Positions 6,604-14,904 of a stretch of 64,000 nt of DNA are shown piece after piece. Positions within the stretch are counted from its first letter, which is position 1. Each line of letters starts with the position of its first letter. The DNA is taken from positions 372,001 to 436,000 of the forward strand of contig CAVXGZ010000008.1 in assembly GCA_963761325.1 (NCBI GenBank). Reading direction: 5' to 3'. Under the pieces are notes generated by a model, which worked only from the letters and a program-made list of their open reading frames with translations, searched no databases and was not told the DNA's origin. A program made the position numbers and the translations under genes. The DNA is from Streptantibioticus_C sp963761325 (lineage in GTDB: Bacteria; Actinomycetota; Actinomycetes; Streptomycetales; Streptomycetaceae).

Positions 6604-8475
6604 TCAGCGGCGGGCGGCCCGGTGCGCCAGCGCGGTGCGGTTCGGTGCCCCGGTCTTGCGCAGCACCGCCCCGACGTGCTTCTCCACGGTCTTGACCGAG
6701 ATCGCGAGCATGGCCGCGATCCGCTTGTCCGGCAGGCCGCGCTCGACCAGGGCGCGCACCTGCCGCTCCCGGTCGGTGAGGTGGTCGGGCGCCGGGCGGT
6801 CGCCGTCGGCGAAGCCGCGCAGGGTGCGCTCGGTGAGCAGGCTCTCCCCGCGGGTGGCCGCCAGCACCGCGCGGGCCAGCCCCGGGCCGTCGAGGTCGGA
6901 GCCGACGCAGCCGCGGGCGCCGGCGTGCACGGCCTCCTTCAGCAGTTCGTCGCTCAGGTCGTCGGTCATCATCAGCACCGCGGTGCCTGGGCTGGCGGAG
7001 CGGACGTACGAGGTCAGCCGGGCGCCGTCGAGCCCCGGCATGCGCAGGTCGAGCAGGACGACGTCCGGCTCCAGGGCCCGTACCGCCCCGACGACCTGCC
7101 GGGCGTCGGCGATCTCGCCGACCACCTCGATCTCCGGCTCGGCCTGGGCCAGCAGCCGCACCAGCCCGGCCCGCACCACCGCCCGCCGGTCGACCACCAG
7201 GATCCGCCAGGAGGCCGCGCCGCCGGGCTCGCGGTCCGGGCCGGCGGCGGCGTAGGGGACGCGGGCCCGGATCCGGGTGCCCCAGCCGGGCGTGGACTCG
7301 ATGCGCAGCTCCGCGCCGAACTGCTGGGCGCGGGCCACGATGCCGGTCAGGCCCAGGCCGCCGCGGCGTACCCCGGCGTCGGCCGGGTCGAAGCCGCGGC
7401 CGTCGTCCTCGACCACCACGGCGACCTCGTCCGCCCCGTACATCACGCCGACCCGGACGAGTTCCGCGTGGGCGTGGGCGACCACGTTGGTCAGCGCCTC
7501 CTGCACCAGCCGCAGGGCGTGCGCGCGGACGTCCGCGCGCAGCCGCGGGCGGCGGCCGGTCACCACCAGGTCGGTGCGGATCCCGGAGGTCGAGTGCGCC
7601 CAGGCCAGTTCGGCCGTGATGGCGTCGTCGAGCGAGTGCGGCTCCAGCAGGGACGGGCCGAGGCCGAGCACGGTGCGCCGGGTCTCGGCCAGCGCGCTGC
7701 GGGCCGCCGCCCGGGCCGCGTCGACGCGGTCGGCCGGCGCCGGGGAGCCGTCGGCGTCCAGGTGGAGCAGGATCGAGCCGAGCGCGCGGGCCACCGTGTC
7801 GTGGACGTCGCGCACGACGCGTTCCCGCTCGGCGCTGACGGCGAGGCCGCGGGCCCGCTCCTCGGCCTCGTGGTGCAGCCGGGCGTTGGCGATGGCGATG
7901 GCGGCGTGCTTGGCGAACACGTGCAGCAGTTCGACGTCCGCCTTGCCGAACCGGGTCTCGGGGTCGGTGCTGAAGACCACGCACACGCCGATGATCTCGT
8001 CGCGCCACTCGATGGGCACCGCGACGGTGGCGTGCAGCCGTTCCCGGTCGGCCGGGTCCACGTGGCCGCCGGGCACGTCGGCGTAGCTGTCGAAGACCCG
8101 CGGGCCGCGGTGCGCCACGACGGCGCCGGTGGCACCCTCGTCGAGCGGGAAGACCCGGCCCTCCTGGCAGCCGACCCCGAGATCGGCCTCCTTGCGGTAC
8201 GTGCCTGCCCTCTCGTCGACGGTGCTGACCGAGCCGGCTCCGGCGCCCAGCAGGCTCACCGCCCGGCGCAGGATCCGGTGCAGCAGCGGCTGCAGCGCGA
8301 ACTGCCCGGCCAGGTCCTCGACGGCGCCGCTCAGCGCGTCCACCTGCGCGTGCGGGCTGACCCGCCAGTCGGCGCCGTCGGGGCGGCCTACCGGGCCGGC
8401 GGGCGCCTGGAGCGGCCGGGTCTCACCCACGACCCGGCCCACAGGTCCGCATGCGTACCAGGATATCTCCGGCAT
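6604..8475 (-). CDS. GAF sensor histidine kinase fused to a LuxR/NarL-type response regulator
   Basis: 623 residues with five domains in one chain: GAF (about 45-205), HisKA_3 with phospho-acceptor His225 in RDVHDTVAR, HATPase_c (N box QEALTNVVAHAH near 325-336, G box EDDGRGFD), receiver (about 423-535) and a C-terminal LuxR helix-turn-helix (about 560-615, DKRIAAMLAISVKTVEKHV). The kinase half resembles DevS/NreB-type sensors. The receiver keeps the phospho-acceptor Asp476 (LLDLRMPG), but the second Asp of the acidic pair is Arg430 (VVDRR) and the usual late Lys is replaced (GARGCVGSD), so phosphorylation may be weak or absent. No membrane segment is seen, so sensing is cytoplasmic. The start is uncertain; 8475 has a purine-rich stretch upstream and six more codons are possible. 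Likely targets are its own gene and the aldolase operon. Confidence 0.85.
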   Translation of the reverse strand: MPEISWYACGPVGRVVGETRPLQAPAGPVGRPDGADWRVSPHAQVDALSGAVEDLAGQFALQPLLHRILRRAVSLLGAGAGSVSTVDERAGTYRKEADLGVGCQEGRVFPLDEGATGAVVAHRGPRVFDSYADVPGGHVDPADRERLHATVAVPIEWRDEIIGVCVVFSTDPETRFGKADVELLHVFAKHAAIAIANARLHHEAEERARGLAVSAERERVVRDVHDTVARALGSILLHLDADGSPAPADRVDAARAAARSALAETRRTVLGLGPSLLEPHSLDDAITAELAWAHSTSGIRTDLVVTGRRPRLRADVRAHALRLVQEALTNVVAHAHAELVRVGVMYGADEVAVVVEDDGRGFDPADAGVRRGGLGLTGIVARAQQFGAELRIESTPGWGTRIRARVPYAAAGPDREPGGAASWRILVVDRRAVVRAGLVRLLAQAEPEIEVVGEIADARQVVGAVRALEPDVVLLDLRMPGLDGARLTSYVRSASPGTAVLMMTDDLSDELLKEAVHAGARGCVGSDLDGPGLARAVLAATRGESLLTERTLRGFADGDRPAPDHLTDRERQVRALVERGLPDKRIAAMLAISVKTVEKHVGAVLRKTGAPNRTALAHRAARR

Positions 8476-8511
8476 TCCGCCCCCGCCGCGCACGGCGGCC
8501 GGGGCGGGACG

Positions 8512-10962
8512 TCAGCCGTCGGCGTGCTCCCGGCCGCCGCGGATCAGGGTGTACGTGGGGTTGGCCATCGCCAGGTGGCCGTCCACCGCGCCGATCATGC
8601 CCTCGGCGCGCAGCCGGGCGCCGGTCTCGATGCCCGGGATGGAGCGGCGGCCGTAGAAGACCAGGGTCATCCCGCCGGTCTCGTCGTGCAGTTCGCACTC
8701 CAGCCGCGGCGCGCCGGGTCCGGAGACCGCCTGCACCGAGCGGATCCGGCCGGTGACGCTGGCCCGGCGCCGCCAGGACAGGTCGCGGATGACGGTCGTG
8801 CCGTCCGGCCGGCGCGGCGCCTCGCGTTCGGCGACGGCGACCGCGGACGCGGTGGATCCGGCTATCCGGCGGCGCAGCCGCAGGCTCCGGCGCGGGACGG
8901 TCCGCCGCGCGACGGTGTGCTCGGCCGGTTCGACCGCCGGCTCGGCCCGCGGATCCTGCTGCGGCGCCTCCTCCGACTCCTCGATGGCGGTGGCGACGTC
9001 GAACGGGACGATGGTGGCGGCGACGTGCGGCAGCCGGCTGACCGCCTGGGCGATGGCGTCGCCGTCCCGGCTGTGCAGCAGGCGGCCGATCAGCGGGCCG
9101 TAGGCGCGGCGCGGGATCAGCAGCGTGACCTCGGTGTCGCCCTCGGCGGTGGCGCGGGCGGCGAGTTCGGCGGCGGCCCGCCGGATCCGCCGGTCCGGGC
9201 ACTCGACGATCTCCAGCGGGACGTCGGCGGCCCGGCTGGACTCCCAGTCCGCGCGCATCCGTTCGGCGTGCTTGTCGTCCACCATGAAGTAGACCGCGGT
9301 GAGTTCGGAGGGGCGCAGCGCCCGTGCGTAGCGCAGCGCCTTGATGACCGCCAGGTCGAGCCGGTCGACGAGCACGTAGACCACGCTGCGGGTCCAGGTG
9401 GGCAGGCTGGAGGAGGCGGGCGCGGCGCGCAGCACGGCCCCTTCGGCGCGGTAGCGGTCGTTGGTGCGGATCAGCGCCCACACGCCGATCGGGAAGATCA
9501 CCACCACCATCCAGGCGCCCTCGGTGAACTTGGTGATGGCGAAGACGAGCACCACGGCGGCCGAGGCGACCGCGGCGGCGCCGTTGACGAGCAGCTTGGC
9601 GGTGCGATTGCGCTCCTGGCGTCCCCAGTGGTACTTGACCATGCCGGCCGCCGCCATCACGAAGCCGGTGAAGACGCCGATCGCGTAGAGCGAGACGAGC
9701 TTGGTCAGGTTGCCCTGGGTGCCGATGAGCAGCAGCAGCGAGACGACGGTGAGCACCACGATGCCGTTGGAGAACGACAGCCGGTGGCCGCGGACCGTCA
9801 ACTGCCGGGGCAGGAAGGAGTCCTCGGCGACGAAGCTGGCCAGGAAGGGGAAGCCGTTGAACGAGGTGTTGCCGCCGGTGTAGAGGATCAGCGCGGTCGC
9901 CACCTGGACGAAGGTGAACATCACGTTGCCGAACCCGCTGTGCCCGAAGACCAGATGGGCCTCCTGGGCCAGCACGGTGGGGCTGCCGGAGACGTAGGGG
10001 ATGGCGTGGGTGCGCCAGGCGAGGGTGGAGACACCGAGCACGAGGGTGCCCAGGATGGCGCTCATGACGACCAGCGTCCGGCGGGCGTTGCGGCCCTGCG
10101 GGTCCTTGAACGCGCTGACGCCGTTGGAGATGGCCTCCAGGCCGGTCAGCGAGGAGCCGCCGTTGGCGAAGGCGCGCAGCATGATGAAGAGCGAGGCGCC
10201 CATCAGCAGTCCGCCGCCCGGGTGGCCGACCTGCACGGCACCGTGCGCGTGCAACTGGGCGCCGGTCAGCCGGGGAAGCGTGCCGAGCGCGAGCCGGATC
10301 AGGCCGGTCACCACGGTGAGCCCGGCGGCCAGCACGAACAGGTACGTCGGCAGCGAGAAGATCCGGCCCGCCTCGCGGATGCCGCGCAGGTTGCCGTAGC
10401 ACAGCAGGCAGACCACGCCGATGGTGATCCACAGCTTCTGCTGCCCGATGTCCCAGTGGAAGAGCAGTTGCAGCAGCGAGGCCACCGCGTCGGTGCCGGC
10501 CGCCGTCTGCACCGCCACGGTCACGATGTAGTCGATCAGCAGGGCCACCGCGGCGACCTGCGCGACCCGCGGCCCGAAGTTCTCCCGCGCCACGACGTAG
10601 GAGCCGCCGGCCCTGGTGTACGTCATGACGACGTCCCGGTAGGCGAGCGTCAGCAGGAGCAGCAGCGCGAGGATGATCGCGGTGACCGGCATGACCAGCG
10701 CGAACCCGGCGATCCCGACCGCCGGGATCAGCTGGGTGAGCATCTGCTCGGTGCCGTAGGCGGTGGAGCTGATGCAGTCCGGCGCGAGCACGCCCAGCGC
10801 GATCGGGTTGGACAGCTTCTCGCCGTGCAGTTCCGCGGTCACCAGCGGCGGCCCGAGGAAGAGCTTCTTGAGGCGGTAGCCGAGGCTCTCCGGAAGTTCG
10901 ACGTCGACCGATATCGCGCCAGGCGATTGCGGGGCGGCGCTGTCCGGCGGCGCGCTGACCAT
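8512..10962 (-). CDS. KimA-like potassium/APC-superfamily transporter with C-terminal USP-like and OB-fold domains
   Basis: 816 residues. The first 480 or so hold about twelve hydrophobic segments of an APC permease (for example IILALLLLLTLAYRD and the TRAGGSYVVARENFGPR loop). A USP-like cytoplasmic domain follows (about 500-650, containing VVYVLVDRLDLAVIKALRYA), as in the potassium importer KimA of Bacillus, where it binds c-di-AMP. The last 80 residues are an extra OB-fold domain (RASVTGRIRSVQ through GHLAMANPTYTLI); in related actinobacteria a similar OB protein is, as far as I recall, a separate small gene beside potassium genes. Potassium is therefore the best guess for the substrate, but amino acids cannot be excluded. 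It is a single-gene unit facing the kinase gene on the same strand. Confidence 0.8.
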   Translation of the reverse strand: MVSAPPDSAAPQSPGAISVDVELPESLGYRLKKLFLGPPLVTAELHGEKLSNPIALGVLAPDCISSTAYGTEQMLTQLIPAVGIAGFALVMPVTAIILALLLLLTLAYRDVVMTYTRAGGSYVVARENFGPRVAQVAAVALLIDYIVTVAVQTAAGTDAVASLLQLLFHWDIGQQKLWITIGVVCLLCYGNLRGIREAGRIFSLPTYLFVLAAGLTVVTGLIRLALGTLPRLTGAQLHAHGAVQVGHPGGGLLMGASLFIMLRAFANGGSSLTGLEAISNGVSAFKDPQGRNARRTLVVMSAILGTLVLGVSTLAWRTHAIPYVSGSPTVLAQEAHLVFGHSGFGNVMFTFVQVATALILYTGGNTSFNGFPFLASFVAEDSFLPRQLTVRGHRLSFSNGIVVLTVVSLLLLIGTQGNLTKLVSLYAIGVFTGFVMAAAGMVKYHWGRQERNRTAKLLVNGAAAVASAAVVLVFAITKFTEGAWMVVVIFPIGVWALIRTNDRYRAEGAVLRAAPASSSLPTWTRSVVYVLVDRLDLAVIKALRYARALRPSELTAVYFMVDDKHAERMRADWESSRAADVPLEIVECPDRRIRRAAAELAARATAEGDTEVTLLIPRRAYGPLIGRLLHSRDGDAIAQAVSRLPHVAATIVPFDVATAIEESEEAPQQDPRAEPAVEPAEHTVARRTVPRRSLRLRRRIAGSTASAVAVAEREAPRRPDGTTVIRDLSWRRRASVTGRIRSVQAVSGPGAPRLECELHDETGGMTLVFYGRRSIPGIETGARLRAEGMIGAVDGHLAMANPTYTLIRGGREHADG

Positions 10963-11012
10963 GGGTCCGTCCGTTTCGGCTTGATGGGGTCAAGGGGCGA
11001 ATTACCCGTGCA

Positions 11013-11075
11013 TTCTTAACGCACCCGAAACGGCGAAAGGGGACGTAAGCCCCGGCGGCCGGTGGTTCTTAACGC
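11013..11075. promoter_or_regulatory. Repeated TTCTTAACGC motif upstream of the KimA-like gene
   Basis: The 10-mer TTCTTAACGC occurs at 11013-11022 and again at 11066-11075, 53 bp apart, in the region upstream of the transporter start. On the transcribed strand it reads GCGTTAAGAA. It is AT-rich for this genome and perfectly repeated, so it may be a regulator site or promoter element. No c-di-AMP riboswitch consensus could be recognised here. Confidence 0.35.
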
Positions 11076-11145
11076 GTTCTTGTCTCCGGTGTGCCGCGCG
11101 TCACGGCGCACCGGCCGGCGGCGCCGGTCCGGCCCGGAGAACGGG

Positions 11146-11880
11146 TCAACCGCCGCGTTTCGCGGTGAAGATCGCGTGGCCGGCGTACATCCAGGCGAGG
11201 TCCACCTCCTCGAAGCCGGCCGCCCGCAGCCAGTCGAGGTGCTCGGCGACGCCGGACGGCTTGTCGACGTCGTCCGGGCCGGGCCGGCGGTAGTAGTTCC
11301 AGTCGGTGCGCACGAAGGCGTCCAACGCCTCGTCGCCGCCGAACCGTTCGCGCGAGGCCCGGCGCACCGCCTGTTCCCAGTGGTCGGCGGCGAGCCGGCG
11401 GGCGGTGGGTCCCGCGGGTTCGACGAGGTCGGCCATGACGAAGACGCCGCCGTCGGCCAGCATCGCGTGCAGGTCGCGGTACAGGTCGCGCTTGCCCGCC
11501 GCGTCGAGGTGGTGCACGGCCAGCGAGGTCATCACCGCGCCGTACCCGGCGCCCGCGCGCCACCCGCGGTCCCGGATGTCGGCCCGCAGCACGGTGTGGC
11601 GGCCGCCCAGCGGTGCCAGGCGCGCGGCGGCCAGCGCCAGCATCTCGGCGGAGCCGTCGACCAGCGTGACGCGCCCGTCGGGCGAGCGGCGCAGGTACTC
11701 CTCGGACAGCCGGCCCTCGCCGCAGCACAGGTCGAGGACGTGCGGGACCGGCAGACCGGCGAGCAGGTCGCAGACGGCGGAGACCTGTTCCGCGCGGCGC
11801 GGCACGACGGCGTCGCCGTACCGGGTGAACAACTCGGTGTCGGACAACCCCCAGCCGTCGGGGGCGGGTGTCTCGGTCAT
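11146..11880 (-). CDS. SAM-dependent class I methyltransferase
   Basis: 244 residues. The Rossmann-type core shows motif I as VLDLCCGEGRLSEE, then LVDGSAEML, RADIRD and SLAVHHLD, typical of UbiE/Methyltransf_25 enzymes acting on small molecules. The C-terminal WMYAGHAIFTAKR strand is also usual. The start at 11880 is preceded by GGAGACGCC. The gene faces the amidase gene and shares a 161-bp promoter region with it. The substrate cannot be read from sequence. Confidence 0.82.
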   Translation of the reverse strand: MTETPAPDGWGLSDTELFTRYGDAVVPRRAEQVSAVCDLLAGLPVPHVLDLCCGEGRLSEEYLRRSPDGRVTLVDGSAEMLALAAARLAPLGGRHTVLRADIRDRGWRAGAGYGAVMTSLAVHHLDAAGKRDLYRDLHAMLADGGVFVMADLVEPAGPTARRLAADHWEQAVRRASRERFGGDEALDAFVRTDWNYYRRPGPDDVDKPSGVAEHLDWLRAAGFEEVDLAWMYAGHAIFTAKRGG

Positions 11881-12041
11881 GGCGTCTCCGTCCGGACGGC
11901 GGGCAGGGCTGCGCCCCCATCGTGGCCCGGACGGCACGCGCGAGTCGCCCGGTTTGCCCGGCCGCTCGCGCCACCGGACGGTCGCTACAGTGCCGGGCGG
12001 GCACGATCGCGGCGGGGCCCCCGGCGGAAGGACGGCGTGAG

Positions 12042-13220
12042 ATGGACACCAGCGTGTGGCGGGCGGTCGGCGATCCACTGGCGGCCGCCCGGGGATCCGG
12101 GCCGCTGGACGGCGTGGGGGTCGCGGTCAAGGACCTGTTCGCGGTCGCCGGGCAGCCGGTGGGGGCCGGGGTGCCCGGCTGGCTGGCCGAGCAGCGCCCG
12201 GAGCCGGTCTCGGCGCCGGCCGTGGCGGCGCTGCTGGACGCCGGCGCGCACGTCGTCGGCATCGCCCGCACCGACGAGTTCGCCTACAGCCTGGCCGGGG
12301 CCAATCCGCACTACGGCACGCCGCCCAACCCGGCCGCTCCCGACCGGGTCAGCGGCGGCTCCTCCGGCGGGCCGGCCGCCGCGGTGGCGCTGGGCCTGGC
12401 CGCGGTGGGCCTGGGCACCGACACCGCGGGGTCGATCCGCGTTCCGGCCTCCTACCAGGGCCTGGTCGGGCTGCGCACGACGCACGGACGGATCGGCACC
12501 GAGGGCGTCCTGCCGCTCGCCGGCTCCTTCGACACCGTGGGCTGGCTGACCCGGGACGTGGAGATGTCCGCGGCGGTCGCCGGGGTGCTGCTCGCCGACG
12601 GCCCGGCGGAGCCCGGGCCGGCCACCGCGACGCTGCGGATCCGCGCGGTCGAGGAACTGGCCGGGCCGGACGTGCGCGACGCGCTGCGCACGGCGGTCGC
12701 CGCTCTGGTCGCGAGCGGGGCGCTGCCGCCCGAGCGGGAGGCCGACCTGCCCCGGGAGGTGCTGGAGGAGTGGTTCACCGCGTTCCGCACCGTGCAGGCG
12801 TGGGAGGCGTGGCGGGCGCACGGGGACTGGATCACCGCGCACCCGGGAGCGCTCGGCGCCGAGGTGGGCGGCCGGTTCGCGCAGGCCGCCGAGGTCACCG
12901 CGGAGCAGGCCGAGGACGCCCGCGAGCGCGCCACCGAGGCGCGCGGGACGCTGCGCGGGCTGCTGGCCGGCGCGGTCCTGGCCGTCCCGTCGGCCGCCGG
13001 CGCCGCGCTGGAGCGGGCCGCCGCGCCGGAGGACGTGGAGGCCGCCCGTGGCGCGACCGTGCGGATGACGTGTCTGGCCGGGCTGGCCGGCGCTCCCGCG
13101 CTGTCGTTGCCGCTGCTGCGCTGCGCGCGGGGCCTGCCGGTCGGACTGTGTCTGGTCGGCGCGCCGGGCGGCGACCGCGGCCTGCTGGCGCTCGGCGCTC
13201 AGGTGGCGCGGGCCGCGTGA
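12042..13220 (+). CDS. Amidase-signature family hydrolase
   Basis: 392 residues. The Ser-cisSer-Lys triad of the amidase signature is visible: Lys in GVAVKDLFAVAG, the SGGSSGGPAAAVALG loop, and GTDTAGSIRVPAS carrying the nucleophile. Length is shorter than GatA-type members, close to the AtzF/indoleacetamide amidase group used on small amides. The start at 12042 has GGAAGGACGG upstream. The gene is transcribed away from the methyltransferase and ends eight bases from the opposing GlxA-type regulator. Confidence 0.87.
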   Translation: MDTSVWRAVGDPLAAARGSGPLDGVGVAVKDLFAVAGQPVGAGVPGWLAEQRPEPVSAPAVAALLDAGAHVVGIARTDEFAYSLAGANPHYGTPPNPAAPDRVSGGSSGGPAAAVALGLAAVGLGTDTAGSIRVPASYQGLVGLRTTHGRIGTEGVLPLAGSFDTVGWLTRDVEMSAAVAGVLLADGPAEPGPATATLRIRAVEELAGPDVRDALRTAVAALVASGALPPEREADLPREVLEEWFTAFRTVQAWEAWRAHGDWITAHPGALGAEVGGRFAQAAEVTAEQAEDARERATEARGTLRGLLAGAVLAVPSAAGAALERAAAPEDVEAARGATVRMTCLAGLAGAPALSLPLLRCARGLPVGLCLVGAPGGDRGLLALGAQVARAA

Positions 13221-13227
13221 GGGCGGG

Positions 13228-14136
13228 TCAGGCGCGGGCCCGCAGCCGGCGCAGCATCCGCGGGTCCTCGAAGCCGACCGCGCGGGCGGCGGCGTCGAGG
13301 GTCGAGCCGTGGCTGATGAGGTGCTGGGCCCGCTCCAGGCGCAGCGTCTGCTGGTAGCGCAGCGGGGTCAGACCGCCGGTGGCCCGGGCGAACAGCCGGG
13401 TGAGGGTGCGTTCGCTGACGCCGACCTGCGCGGCGAGGGCGGCCAGCGGAAGCGGCCGGTCGAAGCGGGTGTCGATGAGGTCCTGGGCGCGGTGGACGGT
13501 GTCGTCGAGGTGGGAGCGGTGCCGGAGCATCGCGCTGACCTGCGGTTCGTGGCCGTTGCGCCGGGCGTAGATCACCATGTCGCGCGCCACCTGGGCGGCG
13601 AGGGCCGGGCCGTGCCGGACCGCGACCAGGTGCAGGGCGAGGTCGATGCCGCTGGCGATGCCGGCCGAGGTGACCACCCGGTCGTCGGAGGTGAACAGCA
13701 CGTCGCGGACCACCACGGCCCGGGGGTGGCGGCGGGCCAGTTCGTCCTGCACGTTGTGGTGGGTGGTGCAGCGGCGGCCGTCCAGCAGCCCGGCCCGGCC
13801 GAGCGCCTCCGCGCCGGCGCAGACGCTGGCCACCGTGCCGCCGCCGGCGTGGTGCCGGCGCAGGGCCCGCAGGGACTCCTCACCGATCCCGGGGGTGTCG
13901 GCCAGGGCGGGCGCCCGCCAGCCGGGGACCACCACGAGGTCGTCGGGGCCGAGGTCCGGCCAGTCGAGCCCGGCCACCAGCGGCAGCCCCTGGGCGCTGG
14001 GCACCGGGGTGCGCTCGGCGACGTAGCTGAGCGCGTAGGGGTGCCCGAGGCCCGAGGCGGTGGAGAAGACCTGCGCCGGGCCGGCCAGGTCCAGCAGGTG
14101 CACCCCGGGCACCAGGAGGAAGACGACGTGGTTCAC
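13228..14136 (-). CDS. GlxA-family transcriptional regulator (DJ-1/PfpI plus AraC HTH)
   Basis: 302 residues. An N-terminal DJ-1/PfpI-like domain (about 1-170) has the nucleophile-elbow text SVCAGAEALGRAGLL, and the C-terminal 100 residues form two AraC-type helix-turn-helix motifs (LAALAAQVGVSERTLTRLF and the ARAVGFEDPRMLRR region). Such proteins usually activate neighbouring amidase or hydrolase genes. It starts with GTG ten bases after the stop of the isochorismatase-like gene, so the two form an operon; the nearby amidase may also be a target. Confidence 0.87.
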   Translation of the reverse strand: MNHVVFLLVPGVHLLDLAGPAQVFSTASGLGHPYALSYVAERTPVPSAQGLPLVAGLDWPDLGPDDLVVVPGWRAPALADTPGIGEESLRALRRHHAGGGTVASVCAGAEALGRAGLLDGRRCTTHHNVQDELARRHPRAVVVRDVLFTSDDRVVTSAGIASGIDLALHLVAVRHGPALAAQVARDMVIYARRNGHEPQVSAMLRHRSHLDDTVHRAQDLIDTRFDRPLPLAALAAQVGVSERTLTRLFARATGGLTPLRYQQTLRLERAQHLISHGSTLDAAARAVGFEDPRMLRRLRARA

Positions 14137-14146
14137 GATCCGGTCA

Positions 14147-14746
14147 TCATGCCCGGGCGAGGGCGGCGGCTTCCAGTTCCTCGACCGTCGCGATGGTGGC
14201 GAACCGCCCGGCGAGCACGTACTCGGTGCGCCGGACCACCTCCTCGGCGCCGAGCGTGCGCGGGTCGGCGAGCAGTTCCGCGACGCCGATGCCGGCCGGC
14301 GCGTCGCGGTGCGGGATGGGGTTGGTCGCCGTGGCGTCGGAGACGAAGGTGACCCGGTAGCCGAGGTCGCTGCCGACCCGGGCGGTGGTCTCCACGCACT
14401 GCTCGGTGCGGATGCCGCAGACGGTCAGCTCGGTGATCCCGCGTGCGGTGAGGAGTTGCTGCAGGTTGGTGGTGGTGAAGGCGTTGTGCGAGGTCTTGTG
14501 GATCTGCGGCTCGCCGTCGAGCGGTCGCAGCGGCTCCAGCGGCCGGACGTGGCCGAGCGCCGGGTCGAAGGGGCCGCCGGTGCCGGGCTCGGTGTGCAGG
14601 ACCCACACCACGAGGTCGCCGGCCCGCCGGGCGAGGGTGAGGAGGCGGTCCACCTTCCCGGCGATCCGCGGGTCCGAGATGGTCTCCCACAGCGGGCGGG
14701 CCCGGAAGGACTCCTGGACGTCGATGACGATCAGCGCTCTGCTCAT
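14147..14746 (-). CDS. Isochorismatase-like cysteine hydrolase
   Basis: 199 residues with the Asp-Lys-Cys triad of the family: Asp in ALIVIDVQESF, Lys in QIHKTSHNAF and Cys in GIRTEQCVETTAR. Members cleave amides such as nicotinamide or are isochorismatases; the Cys form here fits amide hydrolases. It is the first gene of a pair with the GlxA-type regulator, which is a common pairing. The start has no strong ribosome site, so leaderless reading is possible. Confidence 0.86.
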   Translation of the reverse strand: MSRALIVIDVQESFRARPLWETISDPRIAGKVDRLLTLARRAGDLVVWVLHTEPGTGGPFDPALGHVRPLEPLRPLDGEPQIHKTSHNAFTTTNLQQLLTARGITELTVCGIRTEQCVETTARVGSDLGYRVTFVSDATATNPIPHRDAPAGIGVAELLADPRTLGAEEVVRRTEYVLAGRFATIATVEELEAAALARA

Positions 14747-14904
14747 GCCCCGAGTCTGGCCGGTGCGCGACGGAGCAGGCGAGGCCGCATCGGGTCCCGA
14801 AGCGGACCGATCCGGTCAGCCCGGCGGGCCCGGCCGGCCGGAGTCCGAGCGGCCCGCGCGGGGCGCCCGGGAAGAAACCGCGCGGTCGCGGCCTTGTAGC
14901 GGGT

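Noticed and set aside
6622..11019. 1465-codon open frame opposite the hybrid kinase and the transporter
   Set aside because: Low-complexity Gly/Arg/Asp/His text without domains; antisense to two well-supported genes.
10963..11145. c-di-AMP (ydaO-type) riboswitch upstream of the KimA-like transporter
   Set aside because: The conserved blocks of that riboswitch could not be found on the transcribed strand; only a repeated 10-mer is present.
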